From Bin5 sp965232575 (GTDB lineage Bacteria > Chloroflexota > Anaerolineae > Caldilineales > Caldilineaceae), in contig CBDDPZ010000008.1 of NCBI GenBank assembly GCA_965232575.1, forward strand, positions 1,178,001 to 1,242,000: 64,000 nt of DNA. The letters run 5' to 3'. Shown one piece after another: positions 8,924 through 16,288 of the stretch. The translations under genes and the position numbers were made by a program. Every line of letters begins with the position of its first letter. Within the stretch, counting starts at the first letter, position 1. Below the pieces are notes generated by a model. It was not told the DNA's origin. It did not search any database and saw only the letters and a list, made by a program, of their open reading frames with translations.

Positions 8924-9257
8924 GGGATTTTCGGCCGGGTTCTAGTCTCAGTTTGACTGTATCGTGGGGCACGCAGAAGTTGCTGGAGAATAGGTTGCCC
9001 GGATGGTATACGTATGTCTGCGCATTCTCCCAAGTTAGGGTATATTATGCCTTTAGCCACGGTATTTGACAATGGTGTATGCGATCAGACTACGCGGAAC
9101 ACCCTTGGTTGGGAGTTGGTGGGAGAATACGCACGGGCGTGCCTTGATTTGGATTACCGAGATTTCAGGTTAGGCCGTTTTGCATTTCAGTTACGATTGA
9201 TTTATCTTTCGTGCCTTAAGGGTTCAATCACACAACAAGAAACCCCTACCCCAAACT
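8924..9257. other. Gap between ATPase and GNAT genes, with a putative minus-strand promoter
   Basis: No convincing gene is seen. On the minus strand TTGGGA (9028-9033) and TATACC (9005-9010) are 17 bases apart, suiting the ATPase-DUF4276 operon with a leader of about 75-80 bases. A plus-strand TTGACA near 9066 has no downstream gene. Confidence 0.4.
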
Positions 9258-9914
9258 TCACCCACACGCATACGCCACAAGCCCCAACTTGCGCGCCACC
9301 GTCAGCGAAGCCCCGTTCTCCCACGACGTACTGTAAAGCGGCACCCGCCCCGACGCCCGCACCGCCAGCGCCCACGCCGCCGTCACCTGCGTGCCCAACC
9401 CCCGCCCCCGGAACGCCTCCGCCGTCTCCAGCCCTGCCTCTGCCGCCTTCTCCGACCGCCGCGCACAGAAGCAGACGCTCACCGCATGACCATCCTCTAC
9501 TACCGCCACTAACGGCGCCCTTCCCGGTATCTCCGCAGCTGTCCACCCCGAAAAATGGCGCGCAAAAAGCGGCAACGCATTCACGTGCTCCGTGGCATCA
9601 GGCTGTTCGACTGTCTTGGGAAAACTGAACGCCGGCCCCGCGTATACTTCACCGCCCACCAGCGGTTTGTACCGCTCCCCATGCACAGGAGCGTCACAAA
9701 AATCCGCCACCGGCGGCTCCGCGCCTGCCAGACAGTCAAGCTCCTCCGCGATCCCCTGCGGCACGTCAGCCCGCACCGCCCAGGCGCAGCTTGTCCTGCC
9801 GCGAATCAGCGCAAACCGCGGACCTGCTTCCGGAACCGGCTCACGTGTCCCGAGAATCCGGCCGGCGCTATCCAACCGAAACAGAGTGTGAAGGTGGAGG
9901 TTGGGTGTGCTCAC
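9258..9914 (-). CDS. GNAT family N-acetyltransferase
   Basis: A 218-residue protein whose C-terminal third (about 130-215) is a GNAT core: beta-4 VVEDGHAVSVCFCARR, then the acetyl-CoA pyrophosphate loop RGRGLGTQVTAAWA and the final ENGASLTVARKLGLV. The N-terminal half is unlike typical GNATs and may bind substrate. It would acetylate a small amine or similar substrate. It starts with GTG at 9912-9914 with a weak ribosome site and lies 40 bases after the sugar isomerase-like gene on the same strand, so it may be cotranscribed. Substrate unknown. Confidence 0.78.
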   Translation of the reverse strand: MSTPNLHLHTLFRLDSAGRILGTREPVPEAGPRFALIRGRTSCAWAVRADVPQGIAEELDCLAGAEPPVADFCDAPVHGERYKPLVGGEVYAGPAFSFPKTVEQPDATEHVNALPLFARHFSGWTAAEIPGRAPLVAVVEDGHAVSVCFCARRSEKAAEAGLETAEAFRGRGLGTQVTAAWALAVRASGRVPLYSTSWENGASLTVARKLGLVAYACG

Positions 9915-9954
9915 AGGACAACCAGGGCGCCTTCACCTTTGCCTTCGAATCAGA

Positions 9955-10803
9955 CTATTCGCCCAAGTCCACCGACAGCAGCAGATCGCGCATCTGGATC
10001 GTTTCCGACAGCGTGTCGACCTCGTTGCAGCCCTCCCAGTCGACCCAGACATACTCGACGCAGACATAGCCCTCGTAATCGGAATCCCGCAGCGCGCGCA
10101 CCACCCGCGGATAGTCGATCACATTGTGTTGCATCAACGACTGCAGACGGTTCTTATGTCCCCCGCGCGCATGAAAGTGGGAGGTGTACGGGATCAGCGT
10201 TTCACTCTCGTCGTCGCTGATGTCCCGGTAGGCGAAATGCGAATAATCCAGCGTCAGCGTCAGCCCCGGCGTCATCTCCAGCATGCGATGCGTCTGCTCC
10301 GGCGTACGCGTCAAAGACTCAACGTTGGGCTCCACAGCGCACACACATCCCGCCGCCTCCGCCAGCTCCACCCGCCAGGCCAGCTCTTCGCATGCCCGCT
10401 TCAACGAAGTCTCGTACGATTCACCCTCCCACGGCAACCCCGGCTCGATCGTGATATGGGACGCGTTGCAGCGCAGCGTGAATTCGACAACGCGCGGGAA
10501 CAGGTCGCGCGCCTGTCGGCGTTCCTCTGCGTCGGGATGGTTTATCGCCAGTGCCGGCAACCCCGGACCGGACGCCTGGAAATAGACATCTGCGATCTCC
10601 AACCCCTTGTCCTGGACCCGGCTCGACAGGTCCCGCGCCGACGCCGCCAGATTGTCCACAACGTGGCTGGGATAGATATGGGAGCGGTCCTCGAACAGCC
10701 CGATATCCACCCCCTGAAACCCCATCATCGCTATCAGTTTCAGTACGTCGTCATGCGGCAACAGTGGAAAGGTGAAATCCGCGCAAGAAAGTTTAAGTTC
10801 CAT
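9955..10803 (-). CDS. Sugar phosphate isomerase/epimerase (xylose isomerase-like TIM barrel)
   Basis: A 282-residue AP_endonuc_2-fold protein. Features in order are MGFQGVDIGLFED, the strand ASHITIEPG, VEPNVES, LTLDYSHFAYRD, SHFHARGGHKN and VEYVWVDWEG, which supply the Glu/Asp/His metal ligands of this barrel. The start is the ATG at 10801-10803, since AAGAAGGGG lies about 7 bases upstream; frames that run further upstream are low-quality. Family members isomerise or epimerise sugars or inositol derivatives. It follows the PhyH gene and a short reading frame on the same strand. The exact reaction is unknown. Confidence 0.8.
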   Translation of the reverse strand: MELKLSCADFTFPLLPHDDVLKLIAMMGFQGVDIGLFEDRSHIYPSHVVDNLAASARDLSSRVQDKGLEIADVYFQASGPGLPALAINHPDAEERRQARDLFPRVVEFTLRCNASHITIEPGLPWEGESYETSLKRACEELAWRVELAEAAGCVCAVEPNVESLTRTPEQTHRMLEMTPGLTLTLDYSHFAYRDISDDESETLIPYTSHFHARGGHKNRLQSLMQHNVIDYPRVVRALRDSDYEGYVCVEYVWVDWEGCNEVDTLSETIQMRDLLLSVDLGE

Positions 10804-10850
10804 CTCGCAACCCCTTCTTCGGCTGGAAATACCGCACCGGCCGCTGACCA

Positions 10851-11051
10851 CTAGCCGACGGCCTCGATGTGCACGACGATATCGTGGCTGAACGGCCCCA
10901 GATCGATTCCCGTTTCGCCGCCGGCAAGGTCCCGCGGCTCGCCGGTGTACCTACCCTCCGCCGGGGAATAGAGCCGGGCGGAGTAACTGCCCGCCGGCAG
11001 CGTGAACGCAAGGCAGCCCTTGCAAGGCTGGCCCAGCGAGGGGTCATCCAC
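10851..11051 (-). CDS. Small reading frame, possible C-terminal beta-sandwich remnant
   Basis: A 66-codon frame starting GTG, with GAGGAG six bases before it. It reads FTLPAGSYSARLYSP and ends DIVVHIEAVG, a composition like the last domain of some glycoside hydrolases. It lies in the same frame as the upstream PhyH gene, separated only by that gene's TGA at 11076-11078 and eight codons. It may be a short gene or a leftover of a larger one. Function unknown. Confidence 0.35.
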   Translation of the reverse strand: MDDPSLGQPCKGCLAFTLPAGSYSARLYSPAEGRYTGEPRDLAGGETGIDLGPFSHDIVVHIEAVG

Positions 11052-11075
11052 CTCCCGCTCCTCGCCATCAGCCCT

Positions 11076-11981
11076 TCAACCCTCCTGGACCGCCACAAGC
11101 GAATCGTCATGTTCCTGGAAGTCGAGGTCATATTGCTCCCAGTAATACTGCAAATCCTTCGACTCCCAACCGGCGTAAATCTCTTCCCAGGGAAGCACAT
11201 TGCAGTGGGGCGTGATCGACTTCGTTTCAATCGGCAGTGAGGGTGGCTGATAACGGAAATCCGCCGACAGCCGGATCTGGTTCTGCGTCCGATTCGGGAT
11301 CGATTTGTGGACGGTGAGGCTGTGGAAAACCAGCACGTCGCCGATCTGGAAGTCGGTCTCGAACCATTCCTGCGGTGCATCGTCACTGAAAATAACATGG
11401 CGGCCGCCGGCGCCCTCTGCCGCCCGTACCGGCAGGACGCCCAGCTTGTGCGAACCCCGCAGCACGCTCAACCCGCCCAACTCTCGCGGGCAATCCCCCA
11501 GCGGAATCCAGCAAGTATAGACCGTTTTTGAGCCCTGGATGAAGATGTGATCCTGGTGCGCCGGCGTCGGCGCGTTGCCCTTCGCCGGGATCATCAGGCG
11601 GGCGATCTTGAGGGCGTGTACCAGCACGTCTTCATCAAACAGTTTTCCAAGCATTTCGACCACGGCCGGATTGTGCGCGAGACGGTGGAAGGACTCCAGG
11701 CGCTGTACATCGCCGTAGGCCTCCGGCGGCACGCCGACGCCGCAGAAAGGTTCCATCCCGTCCGCCGATGGGTCGGCGATGCCGTCCATCAGCTCTGTGC
11801 CCGGCGCAATCCACCCGTAGTTGTCGCAGACCTGCAAGATCAGGCGTCGCAGAGCCACGATCTTATCCGCGGGCAGCAGCCCGCGAAAGAACAGAAAGCC
11901 GTCCATTTCCATCTGCCGGCGCATCGCCTGCGGATCATCGAGCAGTGCATTGTGTTCCTGAAACTCAGCCGCTGTGGTCAT
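11076..11981 (-). CDS. PhyH-family Fe(II)/2-oxoglutarate dioxygenase (copy 1)
   Basis: A 301-residue phytanoyl-CoA-dioxygenase-like protein. The iron triad is visible as His and Asp in TPAHQDHIFIQG and the distal His in FHSLTVHKSIPN, and the 2-oxoglutarate Arg lies in QIRLSADFRYQ. The N-terminal MEMDGFLFFRGLLP is the usual first strand. The ATG at 11979-11981 is chosen because GGAGG lies 6 bases upstream; the frame runs on but with poor residues. The enzyme would hydroxylate a small organic substrate using O2 and 2-oxoglutarate. It is closest in layout to the copy at 35334-36350. Substrate unknown. Confidence 0.85.
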   Translation of the reverse strand: MTTAAEFQEHNALLDDPQAMRRQMEMDGFLFFRGLLPADKIVALRRLILQVCDNYGWIAPGTELMDGIADPSADGMEPFCGVGVPPEAYGDVQRLESFHRLAHNPAVVEMLGKLFDEDVLVHALKIARLMIPAKGNAPTPAHQDHIFIQGSKTVYTCWIPLGDCPRELGGLSVLRGSHKLGVLPVRAAEGAGGRHVIFSDDAPQEWFETDFQIGDVLVFHSLTVHKSIPNRTQNQIRLSADFRYQPPSLPIETKSITPHCNVLPWEEIYAGWESKDLQYYWEQYDLDFQEHDDSLVAVQEG

Positions 11982-12061
11982 TCTCTGCCTCCATAACAGA
12001 TACCCAACTCCAGACTGCGTGCATGTCGCGAAATTGTCGCGCATCCAACGCTGCCGGGTCA

Positions 12062-12382
12062 GTTTGCGCTTCGCTAAGTGGCCGTCGGAAACAGATGGCG
12101 TCCGCTCAGCGCAAATCGGGGCATGGCGCAGTTGCCCAGGGCGTCAACCCCGGGGGAGAACTGCTTCCTGTACTTTCCAATCAATGTAAATATATCACGT
12201 TCGCGTAAAGATGAGACGATTTACCCGACGCCGAATGTTGACTGTGATTTTGGGAGATTATTGGGATTTGCTGAGATTAACTGCGCTCGCCGTCGTGTCG
12301 TTTCTTTGCCGTTCCCCTGCCGTTCCGCTGTTGCCGTTAATCACAGTTCATCTCCACAATCCCGGAAATCACAGTTCAGACA
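12062..12382. repeat. Intergenic palindromic repeats: family A copy (12062-12115) and family G copy (12238-12382)
   Basis: Family A here is 54 bases, beginning GTTTGCGCTTCGC and ending CTCAGCGCAAA, so the ends are inverted. Family G begins TTGACTGTGATTTTGGGA and ends with inverted ATCACAGTTCAGAC. Between them lies a weakly structured stretch. The right end of the G copy overlaps the last codons of the next gene (stop at 12376-12378). No gene is seen in the gap. Confidence 0.7.
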
Positions 12383-13170
12383 AAAAGCACCTCGTCACCC
12401 ACCCTGGCAATCCAATCCCGCGTCCATTCCACCGTCTCCAGTTCCAGGTCGCAGATACAGCTTGCCAGGAAGATCATGCCCTCGATGCGTCCGGAGTGCA
12501 GCCAGCGCAAGGCCTTTTCGCACTGCATCTGCATCGACTCCACCGGCATCGGCCGGCGCCGTCCATAGTCATACATGTACAAGCCCAACAGTTTGCGGCT
12601 GTCAGGCGCGAGTTCTTCGCACTTGGAGAAATTCGCTTCCAAGTCCTTCAAATCCGGCTCTATCCACGTCCAGAGGGAGACCCAATCACAGAGGGCAAGA
12701 TGGCGTTCCAGTGGCATGTCCAGTTGATAGGTGTAGAGCGTGACGCCCAGCTCCAACCTGCGTCCGGCCACCTCGAACTGGCTGCGCAGCGCCTGGAGTT
12801 CCTCGACCGAAAGGACACCCAGATCGCCCCCGTCATGCGGCCGTCTGAAGAAGTCATCCATGAAGACGCCAATGATGTTCGGATTGCGCATCGCCAGCTC
12901 CTGCACATGCCTGCGTTCCTCATCCGAAGAACGCCCCGCGCCGCCCACCACCGACCAGAACACCCGCTTCAGCCTCCGAAAAGGGATTGCGTACTGGTCG
13001 AACGGCATCTCAGGCTTGTCATGGTAGCGCACCATGATCATATTGGGCACGTTCATATAGAACGCGGCCTCCACCGGCGTTATGCGCGAGGTGTGTCCGA
13101 TAGCCCATTCCGTGTCATGGCTACCGGCCTCATGGCCCCAAAGCCACATCCGATCGCGTACTGTTGTCAT
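12376..13170 (-). CDS. Uncharacterised protein, possible TIM-barrel enzyme
   Basis: A 264-residue protein I do not recognise by function. It starts MTTVRDRMWLWGHEAGSHD and holds IIGVFMDDFFRRPHDGGDLGVLS, LELGVTLYTYQLD, CDWVSLWTWIEPDL and LLGLYMYDYGRRR: regular strand-helix alternation with acidic residues at strand ends, as in glycoside-hydrolase-like barrels. There is no signal peptide or membrane segment. The last sense codons read into a family G repeat whose end gives the TGA stop, so the natural C-terminus may have been changed. Its neighbours (PhyH, sugar isomerase) suggest carbohydrate or organic-acid metabolism, as a guess. Confidence 0.6.
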   Translation of the reverse strand: MTTVRDRMWLWGHEAGSHDTEWAIGHTSRITPVEAAFYMNVPNMIMVRYHDKPEMPFDQYAIPFRRLKRVFWSVVGGAGRSSDEERRHVQELAMRNPNIIGVFMDDFFRRPHDGGDLGVLSVEELQALRSQFEVAGRRLELGVTLYTYQLDMPLERHLALCDWVSLWTWIEPDLKDLEANFSKCEELAPDSRKLLGLYMYDYGRRRPMPVESMQMQCEKALRWLHSGRIEGMIFLASCICDLELETVEWTRDWIARVGDEVLFV

Positions 13171-13247
13171 GGGGTCCTCCGGGCGGGCGCGGCTGTCATG
13201 AAAGATATTGCCGCCGCGGCCTGCGAACAGGCCGCCGCGAAAGTTGA

Positions 13248-13345
13248 CTGTAACTGCGAGAAGGGAGGAGTGAGTAACTGCAGTTGCCGTTCTCTCTCTT
13301 CACTCTCTTCTCGCCTTTTGCCGTTAATCACAGTTCAGACAAAAG
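13248..13345. repeat. Family G repeat containing a family C core
   Basis: The outer arms TTGACTGTAACTG and TTAATCACAGTTCAGACAAA enclose a family C unit, GGAGTGAGTAACTGCAGTTGCC followed by a pyrimidine-rich arm that pairs with the purine-rich left arm. One repeat family appears inserted into another. Confidence 0.6.
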
Positions 13346-13481
13346 AGTAGTATAGACGCAGGTAGCGTAGACGCGCCCAGTATAAGCAGGCGCCCACCGC
13401 CTGTCAAACGTTTTTCTCTGCACCCACAGTGGGGATCGCGCCTGCCGGCAAGTCCGTGGAAAAGTGCCTGCTAGTTTGACT

Positions 13482-13606
13482 GTTTGTCGCCTCCGCCCCC
13501 CTTTTTTGCTGTTGCATATTTGCGCTTCGCCAAGTGCGCAGGTGCGGTCGGCTCAGCGCAAACTTCGTGGATCATTATTTTCTCTTTCGCCGGGCGTCAG
13601 AGCAAA
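13482..13606. repeat. Family B repeat with a family A repeat nested inside (13519-13562)
   Basis: The outer unit starts GTTTGTCGCCTCCGCC and ends CGCCGGGCGTCAGAGCAAA. Inside it lies a 44-base A unit from TTTGCGCTTCGCCAAGTGC to CGGCTCAGCGCAAA. The surrounding 13171-13894 stretch otherwise holds only other repeats and a promoter. Confidence 0.7.
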
Positions 13607-13718
13607 ATCTCCGTCTGGACCCGGATCCTCAAAATGGAACCCGCAAAGCGTAGAGATCGCGCCGCGCATTCACCCCCATTTCGGTATGTTTTCGGATGCG
13701 GAGGCGGGCCGAAATCAT

Positions 13719-13748
13719 TTGACAGCCAATCTTTTGCCATGCCATAAT
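13719..13748 (+). promoter_or_regulatory. Putative sigma70 promoter for the SH3 lipoprotein gene
   Basis: A perfect TTGACA (13719-13724) is 18 bases from CATAAT (13743-13748). The predicted start is about 140 bases before the lipoprotein ATG, and the leader contains a family G hairpin at 13746-13840. Confidence 0.45.
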
Positions 13749-13840
13749 TGACTGTGATAACGTCAGGATTTAGGGGCCAGGGTTTAGGGGTTAGCTGGTT
13801 CCTGGCCCCTCGCCCATGCCGTTTCACAGTTCAGACAACT
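13746..13840. repeat. Family G palindrome in the lipoprotein leader
   Basis: The arms TTGACTGTGATAACG and GTTTCACAGTTCAGAC surround an inner hairpin, GGGGCCAGG against CCTGGCCCC. If transcribed from the promoter at 13719-13748 it would form a strong stem-loop in the 5' leader. Confidence 0.6.
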
Positions 13841-13894
13841 CCGCCCCCGAGTCCCCGTCCATTGCAGCGGGCAAACGCCAGCTTGGGAGGAACC

Positions 13895-15250
13895 ATGCCG
13901 AATCGCTTTCGCGTCTCGATGTTCTGGGCAATGGCAGTTTTGCCCCTCTTAATCAGCAGCTGCTATCCTTTTCAGGGTGACATCACGCAGATCCTGACGC
14001 CTGCCGCACCCCCTCCTGCGGAAGAAACCGCGGAGCCGGTCGAGCCGGAAATGGTGACCTTGATGGCTACGGTGGCTGTAAACGCGCTGCGAGTTCGCCA
14101 GGCTGCCAATGCAGAGACGCCAATTATCGCCGGTCTGCTCAAGGGTGACGTCATCACCGTGATCGGGCGGACCGAAGACGGCAGCTGGCTGAAAGTGGAG
14201 GTGCCGGATGTAGGGACAATCGGCTGGATCTGGGCCGAAGATGTAACCTTGAACGGAGACGCCACCGCCCTGACTGTTCCTGAAGACGGGCAGATGGCCG
14301 CTGAACCCGAAGAGGCGACGGAAGAGGCGATGGCCGAAGACGCCGAGATGGCCGCCGACGAGGAAAAGACCGACGAAGAAGCCATGGCGGTCGGCGATCT
14401 GGAACCGAGCGTCACAGTCCACCCTCAGGAAGTGATCAAAGGTCAGGTCATGATTGCCGAAGCTGTCGTTCCGGTGGAAGGCTGGGTCGTCATTCACGCC
14501 GATGATGCCGGCTCTTTCGGGCCGATCATCGGGCAAGCGCACCTGGAGCCAGGGATCACCACCGACCTGGCTGTAGACATTGATGTCGATGCCGCCACGG
14601 AGACTCTCTATGCCATGCTCCATACAGACGGAGGCGTTTTTGACATCTTCGAATTTCCCGGCACGGATATGCCGGTGCTGAAAGACGGCGCGCCGATCAG
14701 CCCGGCCTTTACGGTAACGCTCGGTGAAATGTCCATCTCTGACGAAAAGGCGGACGCAGAGGAGGCGGTACCCGTCACGACGCCGACCGATGACCCCCTG
14801 CTTCAAGTGGGTGATGTCACCAGACACCTGGCAATCGTTACGACCCGTGCCTTGCGCGTGCGCAGTAAACCGGAAACCATCGCCGAGGTCCTGGCAGGCG
14901 TCGCCGTCGGTGAAGCCTATCCTGTGGCCGGGTTCAGCTCCGATGAGCATTGGGTCGCGATCTTCTTCCCCGATATCGAGGAACCGGTCTGGATTGCAGC
15001 CTCGCTGGTGGAGTTGCGGGATATAGAGCTGAGAGTACAGATGGGCCGCGCTACCATCGAAACCGGCCAGGGAGGAAGGTTGCGGTTGCGCGGCGGACCC
15101 TCTCTGGAGGCGCCGATCGTCGGCCACGTTCCCGACGGTGAAACCTACGATACCCTCGGCCGCAGCGAGGATGGGCAATGGGCGCTGCTGGTCGGAACAG
15201 GGGTGGAGGGCGCTACCTGGGCCTCAATTTCGTTCCTGCTGTTTGAGTAG
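13895..15250 (+). CDS. Secreted lipoprotein with three bacterial SH3 domains and a DUF7282-like domain
   Basis: A 451-residue protein. The ATG at 13895 follows GGGAGG by a short spacer; the frame is open further upstream but runs through repeats. Residues 1-23 form a lipoprotein signal ending ISSC, with Cys23 the likely lipidated residue. Next come an SH3_3 domain (about 50-125, VNALRVRQAANAETPIIAGL), an acidic Glu/Ala-rich linker (about 130-165), a DUF7282-like beta domain (about 170-275, VTVHPQEVIKGQVMIAEAVV) and two more SH3 domains (about 310-375 and 380-451). SH3_3 domains bind cell-wall or surface ligands. It is probably anchored outside the cell; partner unknown. Confidence 0.82.
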   Translation: MPNRFRVSMFWAMAVLPLLISSCYPFQGDITQILTPAAPPPAEETAEPVEPEMVTLMATVAVNALRVRQAANAETPIIAGLLKGDVITVIGRTEDGSWLKVEVPDVGTIGWIWAEDVTLNGDATALTVPEDGQMAAEPEEATEEAMAEDAEMAADEEKTDEEAMAVGDLEPSVTVHPQEVIKGQVMIAEAVVPVEGWVVIHADDAGSFGPIIGQAHLEPGITTDLAVDIDVDAATETLYAMLHTDGGVFDIFEFPGTDMPVLKDGAPISPAFTVTLGEMSISDEKADAEEAVPVTTPTDDPLLQVGDVTRHLAIVTTRALRVRSKPETIAEVLAGVAVGEAYPVAGFSSDEHWVAIFFPDIEEPVWIAASLVELRDIELRVQMGRATIETGQGGRLRLRGGPSLEAPIVGHVPDGETYDTLGRSEDGQWALLVGTGVEGATWASISFLLFE

Positions 15251-15283
15251 CGGATCTGTATTCTCTGCTGTTACCATGTGTAT

Positions 15284-15366
15284 AACTGCAGTTTTTAGTT
15301 TCTAGTTTTTAGTGGGTTGTGCCGTTGCAGTTACTAAAAACTGGCTACTGACTACTAAAAACTGCC
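15284..15366. repeat. Family D repeat
   Basis: An 83-base unit starting AACTGCAGTTTTTAGTTT and ending CTGACTACTAAAAACTGCC, an imperfect palindrome made of TTTTTAGT and its complement ACTAAAAA. It fills much of the gap between the lipoprotein and DinB genes. Confidence 0.7.
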
Positions 15367-15469
15367 AAGGTAGTGCCATAAAACGGCTGCCATCTTCTCC
15401 GCCTGATCGGGCTATCAGAGCCAACAGGTGGACCTCGCAACTCACGCAGCGGCGCCGTCCTGACAAGCT

Positions 15470-15955
15470 CTATTCGTCGCGCGTAAGCGCCCACGAATCC
15501 GCCCAACTCTCGGGAATGGGGAGGTTGTTGGCGTAAATCAGGTTGATCAGTTGGCCGTGGTGATGGGCCTCGTGTTCTACCAATCGATAGTAACCGGCCA
15601 GCGGCGTCGAGCCATTCTCAAAGACCTGCAGCCAGTCCACCTTCTCGAAAGTCGCCAGCAAGGTAGCGTCTGCCGCCTCCATTCCTTGGCGCACGCGTTC
15701 AACTGGCAGCACTTCGCCGGCAGGCGCCGGTTGCAGGCTGCAATCCCAGCCCTGCATACCCCCTTCCAGCAACACGGGCGGCCAGCTCTCCTGCGTGCCC
15801 AACATACAGTAGAACTGGTAAAGGATATTCTGGGATTCAGGGAAGGGCAGGCAGGCGTTCAGATCGGCATCGGCCAGAACATCCATCAGATCATAGGTGC
15901 GTCCGCGCAGGTCCTGCCAGTGGATCTGCACACTCTCCAAAATGGTCTGTGTCAT
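15470..15955 (-). CDS. DinB/YfiT-like four-helix-bundle protein
   Basis: A 161-residue DinB-like protein. The conserved C-terminal HEAHHHGQLINLIY holds the metal-binding histidines of the fold; a further His expected in helix 1-2 is not obvious. The start is the ATG at 15953-15955, with GAGG a few bases upstream. Proteins of this superfamily are metal-dependent thiol S-transferases or uncharacterised damage-induced proteins. It is a lone gene, convergent with the lipoprotein gene and divergent from the sulfatase. No specific function can be assigned. Confidence 0.75.
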   Translation of the reverse strand: MTQTILESVQIHWQDLRGRTYDLMDVLADADLNACLPFPESQNILYQFYCMLGTQESWPPVLLEGGMQGWDCSLQPAPAGEVLPVERVRQGMEAADATLLATFEKVDWLQVFENGSTPLAGYYRLVEHEAHHHGQLINLIYANNLPIPESWADSWALTRDE

Positions 15956-16288
15956 CGTTTTCCTCGCATTATGCAGTTCTGTCAGTTGCCAAGGGAGGGT
16001 AGGGAAACTGGAGTGAACAGTGATCAACAACTCGTAGCCGCCAGTGGCACTGGCCGCCAGCCACTGGGGTCTATGGGCATCAGTATAACACGGTGGTACG
16101 CCCCGGGACTGTCATCCAGTCTGGTGCGCTCCGATTTCCAGAACTATATGCTCCGCAAACGCCACCGAAAATCTACAGAACTCAACCCCCAATAGGACGC
16201 ACGCATACGCACGACTGACTAGCGCGCGTATGCAGCCTATGATAGGATTCCCAGCAAATAGCGATCGTCGATTTCGAGGCGGCTGCAC
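15956..16288. other. Gap between DinB and sulfatase genes, with a putative sulfatase promoter
   Basis: CTGACT (16215-16220) and TATGAT (16238-16243) are 17 bases apart on the plus strand, about 45 bases before the sulfatase GTG. A small hairpin pairs CCAGTGGC (16041-16048) with GCCACTGG (16060-16067). No gene is seen. Confidence 0.4.

Noticed and set aside
11076..11078. TGA at the end of PhyH copy 1 as a selenocysteine codon
   Set aside because: The PhyH domain is complete before it, and no Cys is expected at this place; unlike SelD there is no conserved motif around it.
15284..15366. CRISPR-like array in family D and C repeats
   Set aside because: The short units are inverted and imperfect, and lack regular unique spacers; no cas gene is present.
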